Assembly: GCF_000024765.1 (NCBI RefSeq)
Contig: NC_013422.1
Span: 887,501 to 951,500, forward strand
From: Halothiobacillus neapolitanus c2
Lineage (GTDB): Bacteria > Pseudomonadota > Gammaproteobacteria > Halothiobacillales > Halothiobacillaceae
Reading direction: 5' to 3'
Length of the DNA: 64,000 nucleotides
Position numbers and translations under genes: made by a program. The first letter of the stretch is position 1; each line of letters begins with the position of its first letter. Below, one piece after another: positions 8,704 through 17,400 of the stretch. Below the pieces are notes generated by a model. That model made no database searches. It was not told the origin of the DNA and worked only from the letters and a program-made list of their open reading frames with translations.

Positions 8704-9365
8704 CCCCGTACCTCCTCGCTATCCCACGCAGGCACATTCACCACACCGTTTTCCAGTCGGGCGCGAAAGAAGCGTGGCGCGGGGTCGGCAGGGTGGGTGA
8801 AATCCAGGTCGTGCAGCATGAAGCCCAGCTCGCGGGTTTCATCTATCGTGGCAGGTTCGGCGGCGAGGTCGGCCACCAGACGAAAATTTGCAGCAAATTC
8901 ACGACAGCCGAGATAGGGCTGGTTGACGCATTGCCCACGTTTGGCGCGGCGCTCGAACATTTCCTGAAACTTCATTGGGGTGTTGTCCGGCGCGGCGTTG
9001 GGTAGTACCTCAAGATCGGCATGGACGCGATACGCCACATCGCGCAGAAAAAGTCCGGCGCGCTGCTGGCGATCGTCTTCGATGTTGAGGCCGAGAATAC
9101 CGATGCCATTTTTCATCGCGGTTTCGACATTACGCGTGGATACCACGCTGGCGACTTCGTTGCGCCGCAGGTTGATCCAGCGGATCGGCTTCAAAACTTC
9201 GATCTTGCGGATATGCCAACGGATTGCGGGCTTCCACAGTATGGCTTCGAAGCAGGCGCGTGCGGCAGAAGGCGTTATCACGTCGTAGCTCACGCGTTCG
9301 ACTTTCATCTCTGGGCGGGTGAAACAGGCGAAGTCGCCAGTGAGTTCAAGGCAGTAGGTTTTCAT
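8700..9365 (-). CDS. cas5: Cas5 of type I-C (Cas5d), crRNA-processing endoribonuclease
   Basis: A 221-residue Cas5d. Type I-C lacks Cas6, and in this subtype Cas5d cuts the pre-crRNA within the repeat and stays bound to the 5' handle. The N-terminus MKTYCLELTGDFACFTRPEM and the motif VERVSYDVITPSAARACFEA followed by ILWKPAIRW are typical. Cas5d would act on the repeat hairpin described for the array. It follows cas3 with an 8-bp gap and overlaps cas8c by 4 bp. Confidence 0.95.
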   Translation of the reverse strand: MKTYCLELTGDFACFTRPEMKVERVSYDVITPSAARACFEAILWKPAIRWHIRKIEVLKPIRWINLRRNEVASVVSTRNVETAMKNGIGILGLNIEDDRQQRAGLFLRDVAYRVHADLEVLPNAAPDNTPMKFQEMFERRAKRGQCVNQPYLGCREFAANFRLVADLAAEPATIDETRELGFMLHDLDFTHPADPAPRFFRARLENGVVNVPAWDSEEVRG

Positions 9366-9373
9366 GTTTTCCT

Positions 9374-11635
9374 TTATACAATGAAATTGGTTAACTTCGC
9401 GGGCGCGCCATTTGGGTTAAGCCCAAGAATTGGATGATAGAGCCAATCACTAATTTGGATGTACAAGCCCGGTAGAATTTCCTCAACATCGCCTTGCGAC
9501 AACAGTTTAATGATTTCACGGCGATGGATCGTCACCGTGTAACGTTGGAGTTTACGCATGAGCCAGCGCTCAGAGCCATGCTTTCTCAAGGTGTTCAGCA
9601 GTTCGTCCACCTTGTCATCGTTGCCATCCACGCCACGATAACGAACGATGACAGGTGCGCTGTCTTCATCTTTGATGAGTTTGAATTTGTCGGCGGCGGT
9701 GCGGAAGTTGACGGCCAGCGTTTGTCCATCGACCTCAAGCAATTTCGTGATGTTTTGCGCATCCAGATCGCAAGCGTGATAAAGCTTCTCGAAATATCTG
9801 GCAAACAAGTCGCGTTCAAGTGGCTTGCCAGTGCGGTTATGAAGCACGCTGCGGCAAGCATCCTCACCTTTGCGCAACAGGCCGGGCGGCGCGGGTTTGG
9901 GTGGCACGAACACCACGACTTCGCCCCTCTCCAGTTTGCCTTCCCGGTTGCAACGCCCGGCTGCCTGGGCGATCGAATCCAATCCGGCCAATGCGCGATA
10001 AACCACCGGAAAATCCACATCGACACCGGCTTCGACCAGTTGCGTGCTGATAACGCGCGTGGGAACACGCTCTTTAAGCCGAGCCCTGATTTGCTTGATA
10101 ACTTGCGAGCGGTGTTCACCGCACATCAGCGCCGATAGATGTAGCGTGCCTTCCGGCATCAAATCCCACAATTCGTGTGCATCATTGCGGCGGTTGACGA
10201 TGGTGAGTACGGAATTGTGCTGTTTGATCTCGTTGGCCAGCGTGTCCCAACTGGTCGGCGTGTTCCAGTCGGTAGGCAGACGTACATTGACCCGTTCCAG
10301 TTGGGCGTAGAGCGCATCCGGGTCGTCCATGATTTCACGAACATTCTCTAGGCCGCGCATGTTGTTTTTGGCATCGAAATATTCACGCGTAGCCAAAGCT
10401 GGTTGGGTAGCGGTGGAGAGCACGACGGTAACGCCGTAGTGCAGCGTCAAAAGATTCAGCACGTCAAGAATGGGTTGCAGGAATTCTGCGGGTATTAACT
10501 GCGCCTCATCCATCACCACGACGCTATCGACGATGTTGTGCAGCTTGCGACAGCGCGATGTCTTCGCCGCAAACAGCGATTCGAAAAATTGCACGTTGGT
10601 GGTGACGACAATCGACGCGTCCCAGTTTTCGCAAGCGAGACGACTCCTGCTATTTTCTTTATTGGCATCAACTTCAGCATTGCTGTGATGTTCAATCACA
10701 GCCTCGCCAAATATGTCCCGAAAAATGTCGGCGGTTTGCTCGATGATACTGGTGTACGGGATGACGTAAATGATGCGGCGCTTGTTGTTCCGCTTTGCAT
10801 GTTCCAGTGCAAAAGCCATGCTGGAAAGCGTTTTGCCGCCGCCGGTCGGCACAGTAAGTGAGAACAGGCCAGGGGGTTCGTGTGACTTCTCACGACACTG
10901 CCGCAAGATGTCGGTGCGTAGCTGGTTGACTGGCGTTGGCTCCGCCGCGAATGTTTTGCGAGCCATGAACTTATCGAATTGTTCGAGCAGTTTTTGCATG
11001 CCCTGCCAATCACCCCGCTGTGCGGATTTGTCCATGTCCATGTAAGACTCGGTGTCGAGAAAGTCAGCATCCACCAGACATGAGAACAACATTCGCACCC
11101 ATAAGGCAAAGCCGTCCTTGCCGCCGGGAATGGTGCGCATGTCGGGAGTGAACGTTCTATGTTTGATAATCTCGGCGGGTGGGTTCTCAGCTAAAGCCTG
11201 ATCAAGCTCTTCGCGGGAGTCCACTTGCTGTAATCGGTATTCGAGGCTGGAAGACTCAGAATGCCAGTCGTAGAGACCGGCGTGATGTCCCGCGATGAGG
11301 TAGGCCAGCACTCGTCCCGATTCCTTGAAACGATCACAGGCCAGCAGCGCGCCCGCAGTTGAGTGAGGGGCTTTACCAGCCTCGCCTTTGATAGAGGCAT
11401 CGGCATTGAAATCAAAGCCGCTTGCTTTGCGAATGTACTGCTGGAACCTTGGTCGAAACTTGCCCAGATCGTGCCATAAACCCGCCAGATGAGCCCATTC
11501 TTGCCCACCGAAAGGCCGCGCGTGATCGGCTGCTCGCATTGCCACACAATTCAGGTGATCGACAAGGTCATGCGGGGCGTTCCAGTTACCGTCTAGATCT
11601 TGCTTGGCGTGCGCAATATGTTGAATTTTTTCCAT
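9374..11635 (-). CDS. cas3: CRISPR-associated helicase-nuclease Cas3
   Basis: A 753-residue fusion of an HD nuclease and a superfamily 2 helicase, recruited by Cascade to unwind and degrade target DNA. HD-domain residues are His22 (PHDLVDHL), His55-Asp56 (GLWHDLGKF), His91 (PHSTAG) and His117-His118 (AGHHAG). Helicase motifs are Walker A VPTGGGKT at about 262-269, DEAQ at 376-379, a STATQP motif III, and VEAGVDV with QAAGRCNREG in the second RecA domain. All catalytic motifs look intact. It is the first gene of the leftward cas operon, with AGGA just before the ATG. The promoter probably lies at 11636-11720, but I saw no strong boxes. Confidence 0.96.
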   Translation of the reverse strand: MEKIQHIAHAKQDLDGNWNAPHDLVDHLNCVAMRAADHARPFGGQEWAHLAGLWHDLGKFRPRFQQYIRKASGFDFNADASIKGEAGKAPHSTAGALLACDRFKESGRVLAYLIAGHHAGLYDWHSESSSLEYRLQQVDSREELDQALAENPPAEIIKHRTFTPDMRTIPGGKDGFALWVRMLFSCLVDADFLDTESYMDMDKSAQRGDWQGMQKLLEQFDKFMARKTFAAEPTPVNQLRTDILRQCREKSHEPPGLFSLTVPTGGGKTLSSMAFALEHAKRNNKRRIIYVIPYTSIIEQTADIFRDIFGEAVIEHHSNAEVDANKENSRSRLACENWDASIVVTTNVQFFESLFAAKTSRCRKLHNIVDSVVVMDEAQLIPAEFLQPILDVLNLLTLHYGVTVVLSTATQPALATREYFDAKNNMRGLENVREIMDDPDALYAQLERVNVRLPTDWNTPTSWDTLANEIKQHNSVLTIVNRRNDAHELWDLMPEGTLHLSALMCGEHRSQVIKQIRARLKERVPTRVISTQLVEAGVDVDFPVVYRALAGLDSIAQAAGRCNREGKLERGEVVVFVPPKPAPPGLLRKGEDACRSVLHNRTGKPLERDLFARYFEKLYHACDLDAQNITKLLEVDGQTLAVNFRTAADKFKLIKDEDSAPVIVRYRGVDGNDDKVDELLNTLRKHGSERWLMRKLQRYTVTIHRREIIKLLSQGDVEEILPGLYIQISDWLYHPILGLNPNGAPAKLTNFIV

Positions 11636-11722
11636 TCCTGACTGCCTTCACCCAGTTTACAGTGCAGTTTGATGCACGATTAAGAATCGAAGAAATTTTT
11701 CTTGAAAACTCAATTACGATAC

Positions 11723-11911
11723 TCAAGATTTTGGTGAACTTGCCAAGTCAGAGATGGTTTGGCTGATGGCGCTGTGGCCATTGATGATCCCGGTGATGGT
11801 TGAGGGCGCAACACCCAGACTCTCGGCCAATGCTCGAACACTCAACTGTTGGGGTTCAAGATAAATCTGCCGGATAAACGCACCGGGATGCGGTGGGTTG
11901 TGCATGGTCAT
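11723..11911 (-). pseudogene. Truncated HigA/VapI-type antitoxin
   Basis: The 62-residue product begins MTMHNPPHPGAFIRQIYLEP and continues LSVRALAESLGVAPSTITGI and INGHSAIS. This is the N-terminal helix-turn-helix of HigA-type XRE antitoxins, which are normally about 95-105 residues. After Ser the sequence changes to unrelated residues and stops, so the C-terminal half is missing. GGAGG precedes the ATG at 11909-11911. No HigB toxin gene is adjacent. The break near 11760 may mark the edge of the cas insertion. It might still bind DNA, but I regard it as debris. Confidence 0.75.
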
Positions 11912-11949
11912 CAGTAATATTCCTCCATAATCCAGTAACCATATATCAC

Positions 11950-12670
11950 TCATGCTGTCACAGCGGTGACCAGTTCATCTGAACGTCTACCCAATTGACT
12001 GGAACCCTCGCTGCGCTCTGATTTGTAGTCGTGGCGTTGGTAAATTCGCTTCATGCGATCTTGCTCCACATGATTAAGTCATCGCTCGATAATGTCAGGA
12101 AGAATGCCTAACTCGGCCGTGAGAGATGCTCCTGTTCGTCGTAAATCATGGGGTGTCCAAGTGCCAACGAAAAAAATCAACGTTCCTATCGCATTTGTTC
12201 GTATCGAGAGCGAATTATTCCGCTGCCGATCTCGCACCTGCCGCGCAATACTTTTGGACACCTTGAAATACCCGTGATTCGTCGTTCCCGCGTAGGCGGG
12301 AACCCAGAAAAATCAAGGCGCTGGATTCCCGCCTACGCGGGGATGACGGGTTTTTCGAGTTTCCCTTTTTAAGCCAAATATGCCGATTATCGGTGAGCAC
12401 AGAGGGCAATACCCATTTACTCCAGTTGGATATTGCGCGTGATTCTTGAAACTGTTTCAACGCGAAATCTGACAAAAAGACCGTGTGGTTCTTTTTGTTT
12501 TTCGCATTTTCGGCTGGAATGAGCCATTCACGGTTAACAAGATCCACATGCTCCCAGCGGGCTTGGATGATTTCTCCAACTCGGCACAATGTTGACAGCA
12601 TGATCCAGATGACGAGCTCTTTGGGGCGCTCCAATTTGGCTGCATCTATATCGAATGTAGGCTTGGTCAC
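11950..12670 (-). pseudogene. Tyrosine integrase remnant (P4-type), interrupted by a palindromic repeat
   Basis: Three lesions are visible. The N-terminal half is missing: an in-frame TGA lies just before GTGACCAAGCCTACATTCG. An 80-bp palindromic repeat (12271-12350) splits the catalytic domain and shifts the frame. A TGA replaces the Cys codon in the family motif IERCLNHVEQ (12079-12081). Recognisable parts are VIWIMLSTLCRVGEIIQARW (the Arg of the catalytic domain), SKSIARQVRDRQR, TWTPHDLRRTGASLTAELGI (the H-x-x-R box), and, after the nonsense codon, VEQDRMKRIYQRHDY with the nucleophilic Tyr. It probably once mobilised the island next to tRNA-Pro. Confidence 0.85.
12271..12350. repeat. REP/MITE-like palindromic element inside the integrase remnant
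   Basis: Two inverted copies of a TTCCCGCGTAGGCGGGAA-type palindrome flank a short centre, GAAAAATCAAGGCG; the second copy reads ATTCCCGCCTACGCGGGG. The outer ends GTCGT and ATGACGGG are also roughly complementary. Such short elements, related to dRS3/REP-type repeats, are common in proteobacteria. It sits inside a dead integrase and splits its frame. No other copy was noticed in this window. Confidence 0.8.
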
Positions 12671-12729
12671 AAGTCATCTTTTTTTGGTTCAGTCAAAAGA
12701 AATGACACAGAACTCTGAACACTACCGAT

Positions 12730-14328
12730 TCAGTACGCTGCTACGCAGCCGTCACTTCGAGGATCTGATCCGCCTTCAAGCAGCCCGGACGAATTTCTGC
12801 TGATGGCACCGGCGTGCCCCATCATTTCTTCGAATGAGCCCACGATTTCAACATCATGCCCCAAGCGGCGCAGTGTCTCGAAGACTTCCGGCGGAAAACG
12901 GCTTTCCAGCTTCAGCGAGGTGGAAGGATTACCCCAAGTACGCCCCAGCAGCCAGCGCGGGCGTGTGATGGCATCTTGAAGACCTACTCCCCAACCGGCA
13001 ATCCGGCTGAGGAGGGCGGATTGAGTTTGCGGTTGCCCGTCTCCGCCCATGCTGCCGTAAACCATAACTCGTCCGTCGCTGAGTTCGGCCAGGGCTGGGT
13101 TCAGCGTGTGAAAGGGTTTGCTGCCCGGAGTGATGCTGCGGGGGTTGTCCGGCTGAAGCGAGAAGCTGATGCCACGGTTCTGCCACACGATGCCGGTGTC
13201 CTGAAGCACGATACCGCTGCCGTACTCGTGGTACAGGCTTTGAATGACGGAAACCGCGCGCCCTTCGCTATCGATAGCGCCGAACCACGTAGTGTCGCCC
13301 ATATCACCGGGACCACGCCAGGGGAGCGCACTGCTCGGGCTGATCTTGGCGGCGAGGGTGTTGAGCCGTTCCTCGGAGAGAAACGCGCTGGCCGCTATGG
13401 TCATGTCTTGTGGGTCGCGGACGTAGCGATCTCTAATCTGGAAAGCCAGTTTCGTGGATTCGACTAGAAGGTGGATGTACTCGGGGCTGTCCGGTTGGGT
13501 ATCCAGGCCGCCAGCCCGTTCGAATAGCGACAGAATCATCAGCGAAGCAAGACCTTGCGTCGGTGGAGCGGTGTTGTATAAACGGCCACCGGCAAAGGTG
13601 GTGGACAATGGCGTGACGTAGTCGGCTTTATGCTGGTGAAGATCACACTGACGTACCGGGCTGCCAAGACGCAATAACTCATCGGCAATGGCGGTGCCGA
13701 TTTCACCGCGATAGAACGCGTCGGATGATGTTGCAGCCAGGTGCTTGAGCGTATTGGCCAGTGCAGGATTGCGTTCGGTGCTGCCCATGGAGCGAGCGGC
13801 GCCTTGGTCGAGGAATGTGGCAGCGAACCCGGGCAGATTGCCAAGTTCGATCGTGCGCTCGTGTGTAGTTCTGGCTTGTGACTCGGTGACGGGGTGGCCG
13901 TTTTCCGCGTAGTCGATGGCGTCAGCCAGAATGCGGCTTAACGGCAAGTGCCCCTGGCATTTTTGCGTGCTGTATTCGAGCGCCTTGTCCCACGCCGACA
14001 CGGCGCCTGCCACACTGTTGGCGGCCAGCACTCCCCGAGTTGGAATGACATCGTAACCCTGTTCGAGATAAAAGCTGGAGGTGAGGTCGCCGGCCAATCG
14101 GCCCGATCCGTCGATACTAACGGGGTCGCTGCCTGGTATCTTTATCAGCCAGAAGGCGTCACCGCCGATCCCGGTCATGTGGGGGTAGACTACAGCCAGC
14201 GCGGCGGCTGTGGCCACTGCCGCTTCGATAGCGTTGCCGCCGTCTCGCAATACGGCAAGTCCGGCCTGGGCAGCAAGGTTGTGCGGTGCAACCACCATGC
14301 CGTGCTTTGCCAAAGTCGATTTCAACAT
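12730..14328 (-). CDS. hpxW: Gamma-glutamyltranspeptidase-family hydrolase, probable oxamate amidohydrolase
   Basis: A 532-residue Ntn-hydrolase proenzyme expected to self-cleave before a Thr. The likely nucleophile is Thr346 in GDMGDTTWFGAID. It resembles Klebsiella HpxW more than true GGT in the small subunit: SLYHEYGSGIVLQDTG, NRGISFSL, FHTLNPALAELSDGR, GSMGGDGQPQTQ and the C-terminal MGHAGAI segment. HpxW converts oxamate to oxalate and ammonia at the end of the oxalurate branch of urate breakdown. This fits the large purine cluster to the right. It is followed by dctM-dctQ-dctP further upstream in the same orientation and probably shares their transcript. No signal peptide is apparent. 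A glutathione-type GGT is the alternative. Confidence 0.75.
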   Translation of the reverse strand: MLKSTLAKHGMVVAPHNLAAQAGLAVLRDGGNAIEAAVATAAALAVVYPHMTGIGGDAFWLIKIPGSDPVSIDGSGRLAGDLTSSFYLEQGYDVIPTRGVLAANSVAGAVSAWDKALEYSTQKCQGHLPLSRILADAIDYAENGHPVTESQARTTHERTIELGNLPGFAATFLDQGAARSMGSTERNPALANTLKHLAATSSDAFYRGEIGTAIADELLRLGSPVRQCDLHQHKADYVTPLSTTFAGGRLYNTAPPTQGLASLMILSLFERAGGLDTQPDSPEYIHLLVESTKLAFQIRDRYVRDPQDMTIAASAFLSEERLNTLAAKISPSSALPWRGPGDMGDTTWFGAIDSEGRAVSVIQSLYHEYGSGIVLQDTGIVWQNRGISFSLQPDNPRSITPGSKPFHTLNPALAELSDGRVMVYGSMGGDGQPQTQSALLSRIAGWGVGLQDAITRPRWLLGRTWGNPSTSLKLESRFPPEVFETLRRLGHDVEIVGSFEEMMGHAGAISRNSSGLLEGGSDPRSDGCVAAY

Positions 14329-14365
14329 AATTGATTACCTTTTTTGGTTGAGGATGGCATGAACA

Positions 14366-15688
14366 TTACCAGCCCACCACGCCTGGCAGCCAGGTGGCGA
14401 TCCCCGGGAAAATCATGACGAGTGTCAGCGCAAATGCCTGGATGCCGATGTAGGGCATGACGCCTCGATAAATATCCTGGGTGAGAACTTCCTTGGGTGC
14501 GACGCCCTTGAGATAGAACAGTGACCAGCCAAAGGGTGGGGTAAGGAAGGATGTCTGCAGGTTCATGGCGATCAGGATGCTGAGCCAGACGAGGTCGATG
14601 CCCGCATGATGGAAGAACGGCAACATCAGTGGGAGTACGATGTACGAGATCTCGATCCAGTCCAGGAAGAATCCCAGCAGGAACAGCAGAACCATCATGA
14701 AAATCAACGCGCCCCAGACGCCACCTGGGAGAAACTCAAACAAGGAATCGATCAGGTCGTCGCCGCCGAGTCCACGGAAGCTCAAGCTGAAGATCTGAGC
14801 CATAATCAGGACGAAGAAGGTCATGCCGCTGATTTTGAAGGTGGAGTACACGGTTTCGCGTATCACGTGATAACTGAACCGGCCAGACAGAATCACGACC
14901 AGCAGGGCTCCCAGCGCACCCATTGATGCCGCTTCAGTGGGTGCCGCGATACCGCCGATAATCGAGCCCAAGACTGCAAAGATCAGCGCGAACGGCGGGA
15001 GGACAACCTTGAGGAGGTCCATGATCAGCTGCCCCGTAGGCATGGCATCACGCTCATCCTGTGGGATGGGTGGCATGGAGTTCGGCTTGAGCTTACTCAT
15101 GATCACGATGTACAGCAGATACATGCCTGCGAGCATCAGGCCCGGAATCAGTGCTGCCGCGAACAGGGAGCCAACCGATGTGCCGGAAATGTCCGACAGG
15201 ATGATGAGCACCAGACTGGGTGGGATGATCTGCCCCAGCGTGCCCGCTGCGCAGATTGTGCCGCAAGCGATACGTTTGTCGTAACCGCGCCGGAGCAGGG
15301 TGGGTAGGGTGATCAGGCCGACCGTGACCACCGTGGCGGCCACGATGCCGGTTGAGGCGCCCATGAGCACACCGATCAGGATGATGGCGATGGCCATGCC
15401 GCCGGATTTCTTCCCGGAAACATGGCCAATGATGTCCAGCATTCGTTCGGCCAGCTGGGATTTTTCCAGCAGTACGCCCATGAAGACAAACAGGGGTATC
15501 GCCAGCAGCGTGTAGTTACTGACGATGCCAAAAATGCGAAGAGGTAACAGGTTGAACAAATCCGACCCGAAACCGATCAGGCCAAAAACTAAGCCACTAA
15601 CCGCCAGAGCAAACGGTACAGGAATGCCGCCCAGGATAAGCGCGAACAACGAAAAAACCATGACGATCGCAAGAACTTCCATCTCCAT
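14366..15688 (-). CDS. dctM: TRAP transporter large permease subunit DctM
   Basis: A 440-residue polytopic membrane protein of the DctM family, the channel-forming subunit of a sodium- or proton-driven tripartite transporter. It is strongly hydrophobic throughout, with family motifs IPLFVFMGVLLEKSQLAERM, GGMAIAIILIGVLMGASTGI, CAAGTLGQIIPPSLVLIIL and FLTPPFGWSLFYLKGVAP. The dctQ stop is 2 bp upstream. The 37-bp gap to the hpxW-like gene downstream suggests one operon. Confidence 0.93.
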   Translation of the reverse strand: MEMEVLAIVMVFSLFALILGGIPVPFALAVSGLVFGLIGFGSDLFNLLPLRIFGIVSNYTLLAIPLFVFMGVLLEKSQLAERMLDIIGHVSGKKSGGMAIAIILIGVLMGASTGIVAATVVTVGLITLPTLLRRGYDKRIACGTICAAGTLGQIIPPSLVLIILSDISGTSVGSLFAAALIPGLMLAGMYLLYIVIMSKLKPNSMPPIPQDERDAMPTGQLIMDLLKVVLPPFALIFAVLGSIIGGIAAPTEAASMGALGALLVVILSGRFSYHVIRETVYSTFKISGMTFFVLIMAQIFSLSFRGLGGDDLIDSLFEFLPGGVWGALIFMMVLLFLLGFFLDWIEISYIVLPLMLPFFHHAGIDLVWLSILIAMNLQTSFLTPPFGWSLFYLKGVAPKEVLTQDIYRGVMPYIGIQAFALTLVMIFPGIATWLPGVVGW

Positions 15689-15690
15689 GA

Positions 15691-16281
15691 TTATTTCTCT
15701 GACTTATCGTGCTGATATAGGTGAACAAAGGCCTGAATGGTCATGACGACCCCTTGAAGTGAGACGAGAAGGAATCCCAACGGAATAAACGCTTTAATGA
15801 CCCATCGATACGGCAACCCGCCCGGGTCGGGCGAGCCTTCACCAATGGCATAAGCCATCTGAAAAAAATGAACGGACATGAACGCTATGGTTAAACCGAC
15901 GGGAATTACGATTAGAAGTGGAAACAGGGCGTCCATCCACATTTTCACCCGGTCGCTGTAGTACTGGTAGAAAACATCTACACGGACGTGCTCTCCCTGT
16001 TGCAGGGTATAGGCAGCTGCCATCATGGCGATGACAGCCAGTATGTGCCATTCCAGTTCTTGTTCAGCCACCCAGCTGCGGTGAAACAGATAACGGGCTC
16101 CGACGTCAAAGGCCACCAGCAGTACAAGAACCAGAGTGAGCCATGCGACGGACTGGCTGATTTTTTCAATAAACCAATCCAGCCGCCGACTCCAGCGGTA
16201 TAGTCCTGAGGCGATAGGGTTCGTCAGGACTGATTCCAAAGGCACTGTTGTGTAGACTGATGATGAATCGTGCTCCGTCAT
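15691..16281 (-). CDS. dctQ: TRAP transporter small permease subunit DctQ
   Basis: A 196-residue protein with about four membrane segments (near residues 40-60, 75-95, 125-145 and 165-190) and the DctQ signature AEQELEWHILAVIAMMAAAY followed by HVRVDVFYQ. It stabilises the large subunit. The N-terminus is somewhat longer than usual because of a hydrophilic lead of about 35 residues. It lies between dctP (27-bp gap) and dctM (2-bp gap). Confidence 0.9.
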   Translation of the reverse strand: MTEHDSSSVYTTVPLESVLTNPIASGLYRWSRRLDWFIEKISQSVAWLTLVLVLLVAFDVGARYLFHRSWVAEQELEWHILAVIAMMAAAYTLQQGEHVRVDVFYQYYSDRVKMWMDALFPLLIVIPVGLTIAFMSVHFFQMAYAIGEGSPDPGGLPYRWVIKAFIPLGFLLVSLQGVVMTIQAFVHLYQHDKSEK

Positions 16282-16308
16282 GGTTTCTTATCCTCTGGGT
16301 GAAACCAA

Positions 16309-17400
16309 TCAAAGATTCTGATTCAGAACGACAGCTTCGCTGAGGTTCAGCCAGACATCCACCTGCTTCTTGTAGGCAAAGTAGTGGTCGTTGACTTTCT
16401 TGGCCAATGGATCTTTGCTGGTTAGTGTCGCCAAGGTATCGAAGGTCACTTCACGAAGCTTCTGGATAATTTCAGGTTTCAGCTTCATGACTTTGACTCC
16501 GTGGTTGTCTACGAGGTCCTTGAGAGCGGCGGTATTGTTCGCGTTGCACCACGCAAAGCTGACCTGATTGCAGGCAGCGGCGGCATTTTCGATGACAGAT
16601 TGGAGATCCTTAGGCAATGACTCGAACATCTTCTTGTTCATCAGGAGTTCAGAGACGTTTGAAGGCTCGTGCCAACCCGGGGTGTAGTAGTACTTGGCGC
16701 CGTTCATAAGGCCCATTTTGCGATCCAAGTACGGGCCGACGAACTCGGCGGCATCAATTACGCCACGTTCCAGAGCAGGGAAGATCTCACCGCCGGGTAG
16801 CAGTTTGACACTGACACCAAGCTGCTCGTATACCTTGCCTGCCAGCCCAGGAATGCGCATGCGTAGGCCCTTGAAGTCTTCGATGGATTCGATGGGCTTG
16901 CGGAACCAGCCGGTCATCTGCATCCCTGTGTTGCCGACAGGCAGTGCCTTGAGACCAAACGGCTCATACACTTCGTCCCACAGTTGCTGTCCACCACCCT
17001 CATAAAGCCAAGCATTGACGGCCATGACGTCCATCCCGAATGGAACGGCGGTAAAGTACTGCGCAGCAAATGATTTGCCAGCCCAGAAGAACGAGTTACC
17101 CCAGTTCATGTCCACGGTACCTTCGCGGACCGCATCGAAACCGGCCAGCGCCGGGATTAATTCACCCGCGGCATAGAACTTGATTTTCAGGCGGCCACCA
17201 GACATGGCTTCTACGCGATCGCAGAAGTCTGTCGCACTGCCGGGGCCGCTGCTATAGAAAGGCGAACCCGCAGGATAGGCACAGGTCATCTTTAGTTTGA
17301 AGGTTTTTTTGGAATCCGCTTTCGCAATCGCGGGGGCTATTAATGCTCCGCCAGCTAGTACACCGGTGGTTTTCAGGAAGTCTCGACGTTTCATACTCAT
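16309..17400 (-). CDS. dctP: TRAP transporter substrate-binding protein, DctP/TakP-like
   Basis: A 363-residue periplasmic binding protein with a twin-arginine-type leader, KRRDFLKTTGVLAGGALIAP, processed near AKA. Motifs GMQMTGWFRKPI and RMRIPGLAGKVYEQLGVS resemble TakP-like proteins, as does RGVIDAAEFVGPYLD; TakP-like proteins bind 2-oxo acids such as pyruvate. Oxamate is an isostere of pyruvate and the adjacent gene encodes a probable oxamate amidohydrolase, so oxamate or a related 2-oxo acid is a reasonable guess for the ligand. It is the first gene of the dctPQM-hpxW unit and diverges from an Lrp/AsnC gene, the likely regulator. Confidence 0.88.
   Translation of the reverse strand: MSMKRRDFLKTTGVLAGGALIAPAIAKADSKKTFKLKMTCAYPAGSPFYSSGPGSATDFCDRVEAMSGGRLKIKFYAAGELIPALAGFDAVREGTVDMNWGNSFFWAGKSFAAQYFTAVPFGMDVMAVNAWLYEGGGQQLWDEVYEPFGLKALPVGNTGMQMTGWFRKPIESIEDFKGLRMRIPGLAGKVYEQLGVSVKLLPGGEIFPALERGVIDAAEFVGPYLDRKMGLMNGAKYYYTPGWHEPSNVSELLMNKKMFESLPKDLQSVIENAAAACNQVSFAWCNANNTAALKDLVDNHGVKVMKLKPEIIQKLREVTFDTLATLTSKDPLAKKVNDHYFAYKKQVDVWLNLSEAVVLNQNL

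Noticed and set aside
9494-10138. 214-residue plus-strand frame opposite cas3
   Set aside because: It lies entirely antisense to a gene with all helicase motifs and shows no protein family features.
12671-12729. Possible terminator (GTTCAG...CTGAAC) after the hpxW-like gene
   Set aside because: The loop is too long and no T-run follows on the transcribed strand.
478-12729. Duplicate of the tRNA-Pro 3' end as an attR site of the island
   Set aside because: I looked for a copy of the CTCTCATCCCGACCA end near the integrase remnant and to its right and found none.
12856-13467. 203-residue plus-strand frame opposite the hpxW-like gene
   Set aside because: It is a shadow of a conserved Ntn-hydrolase coding sequence; low-complexity composition and no recognisable domain.
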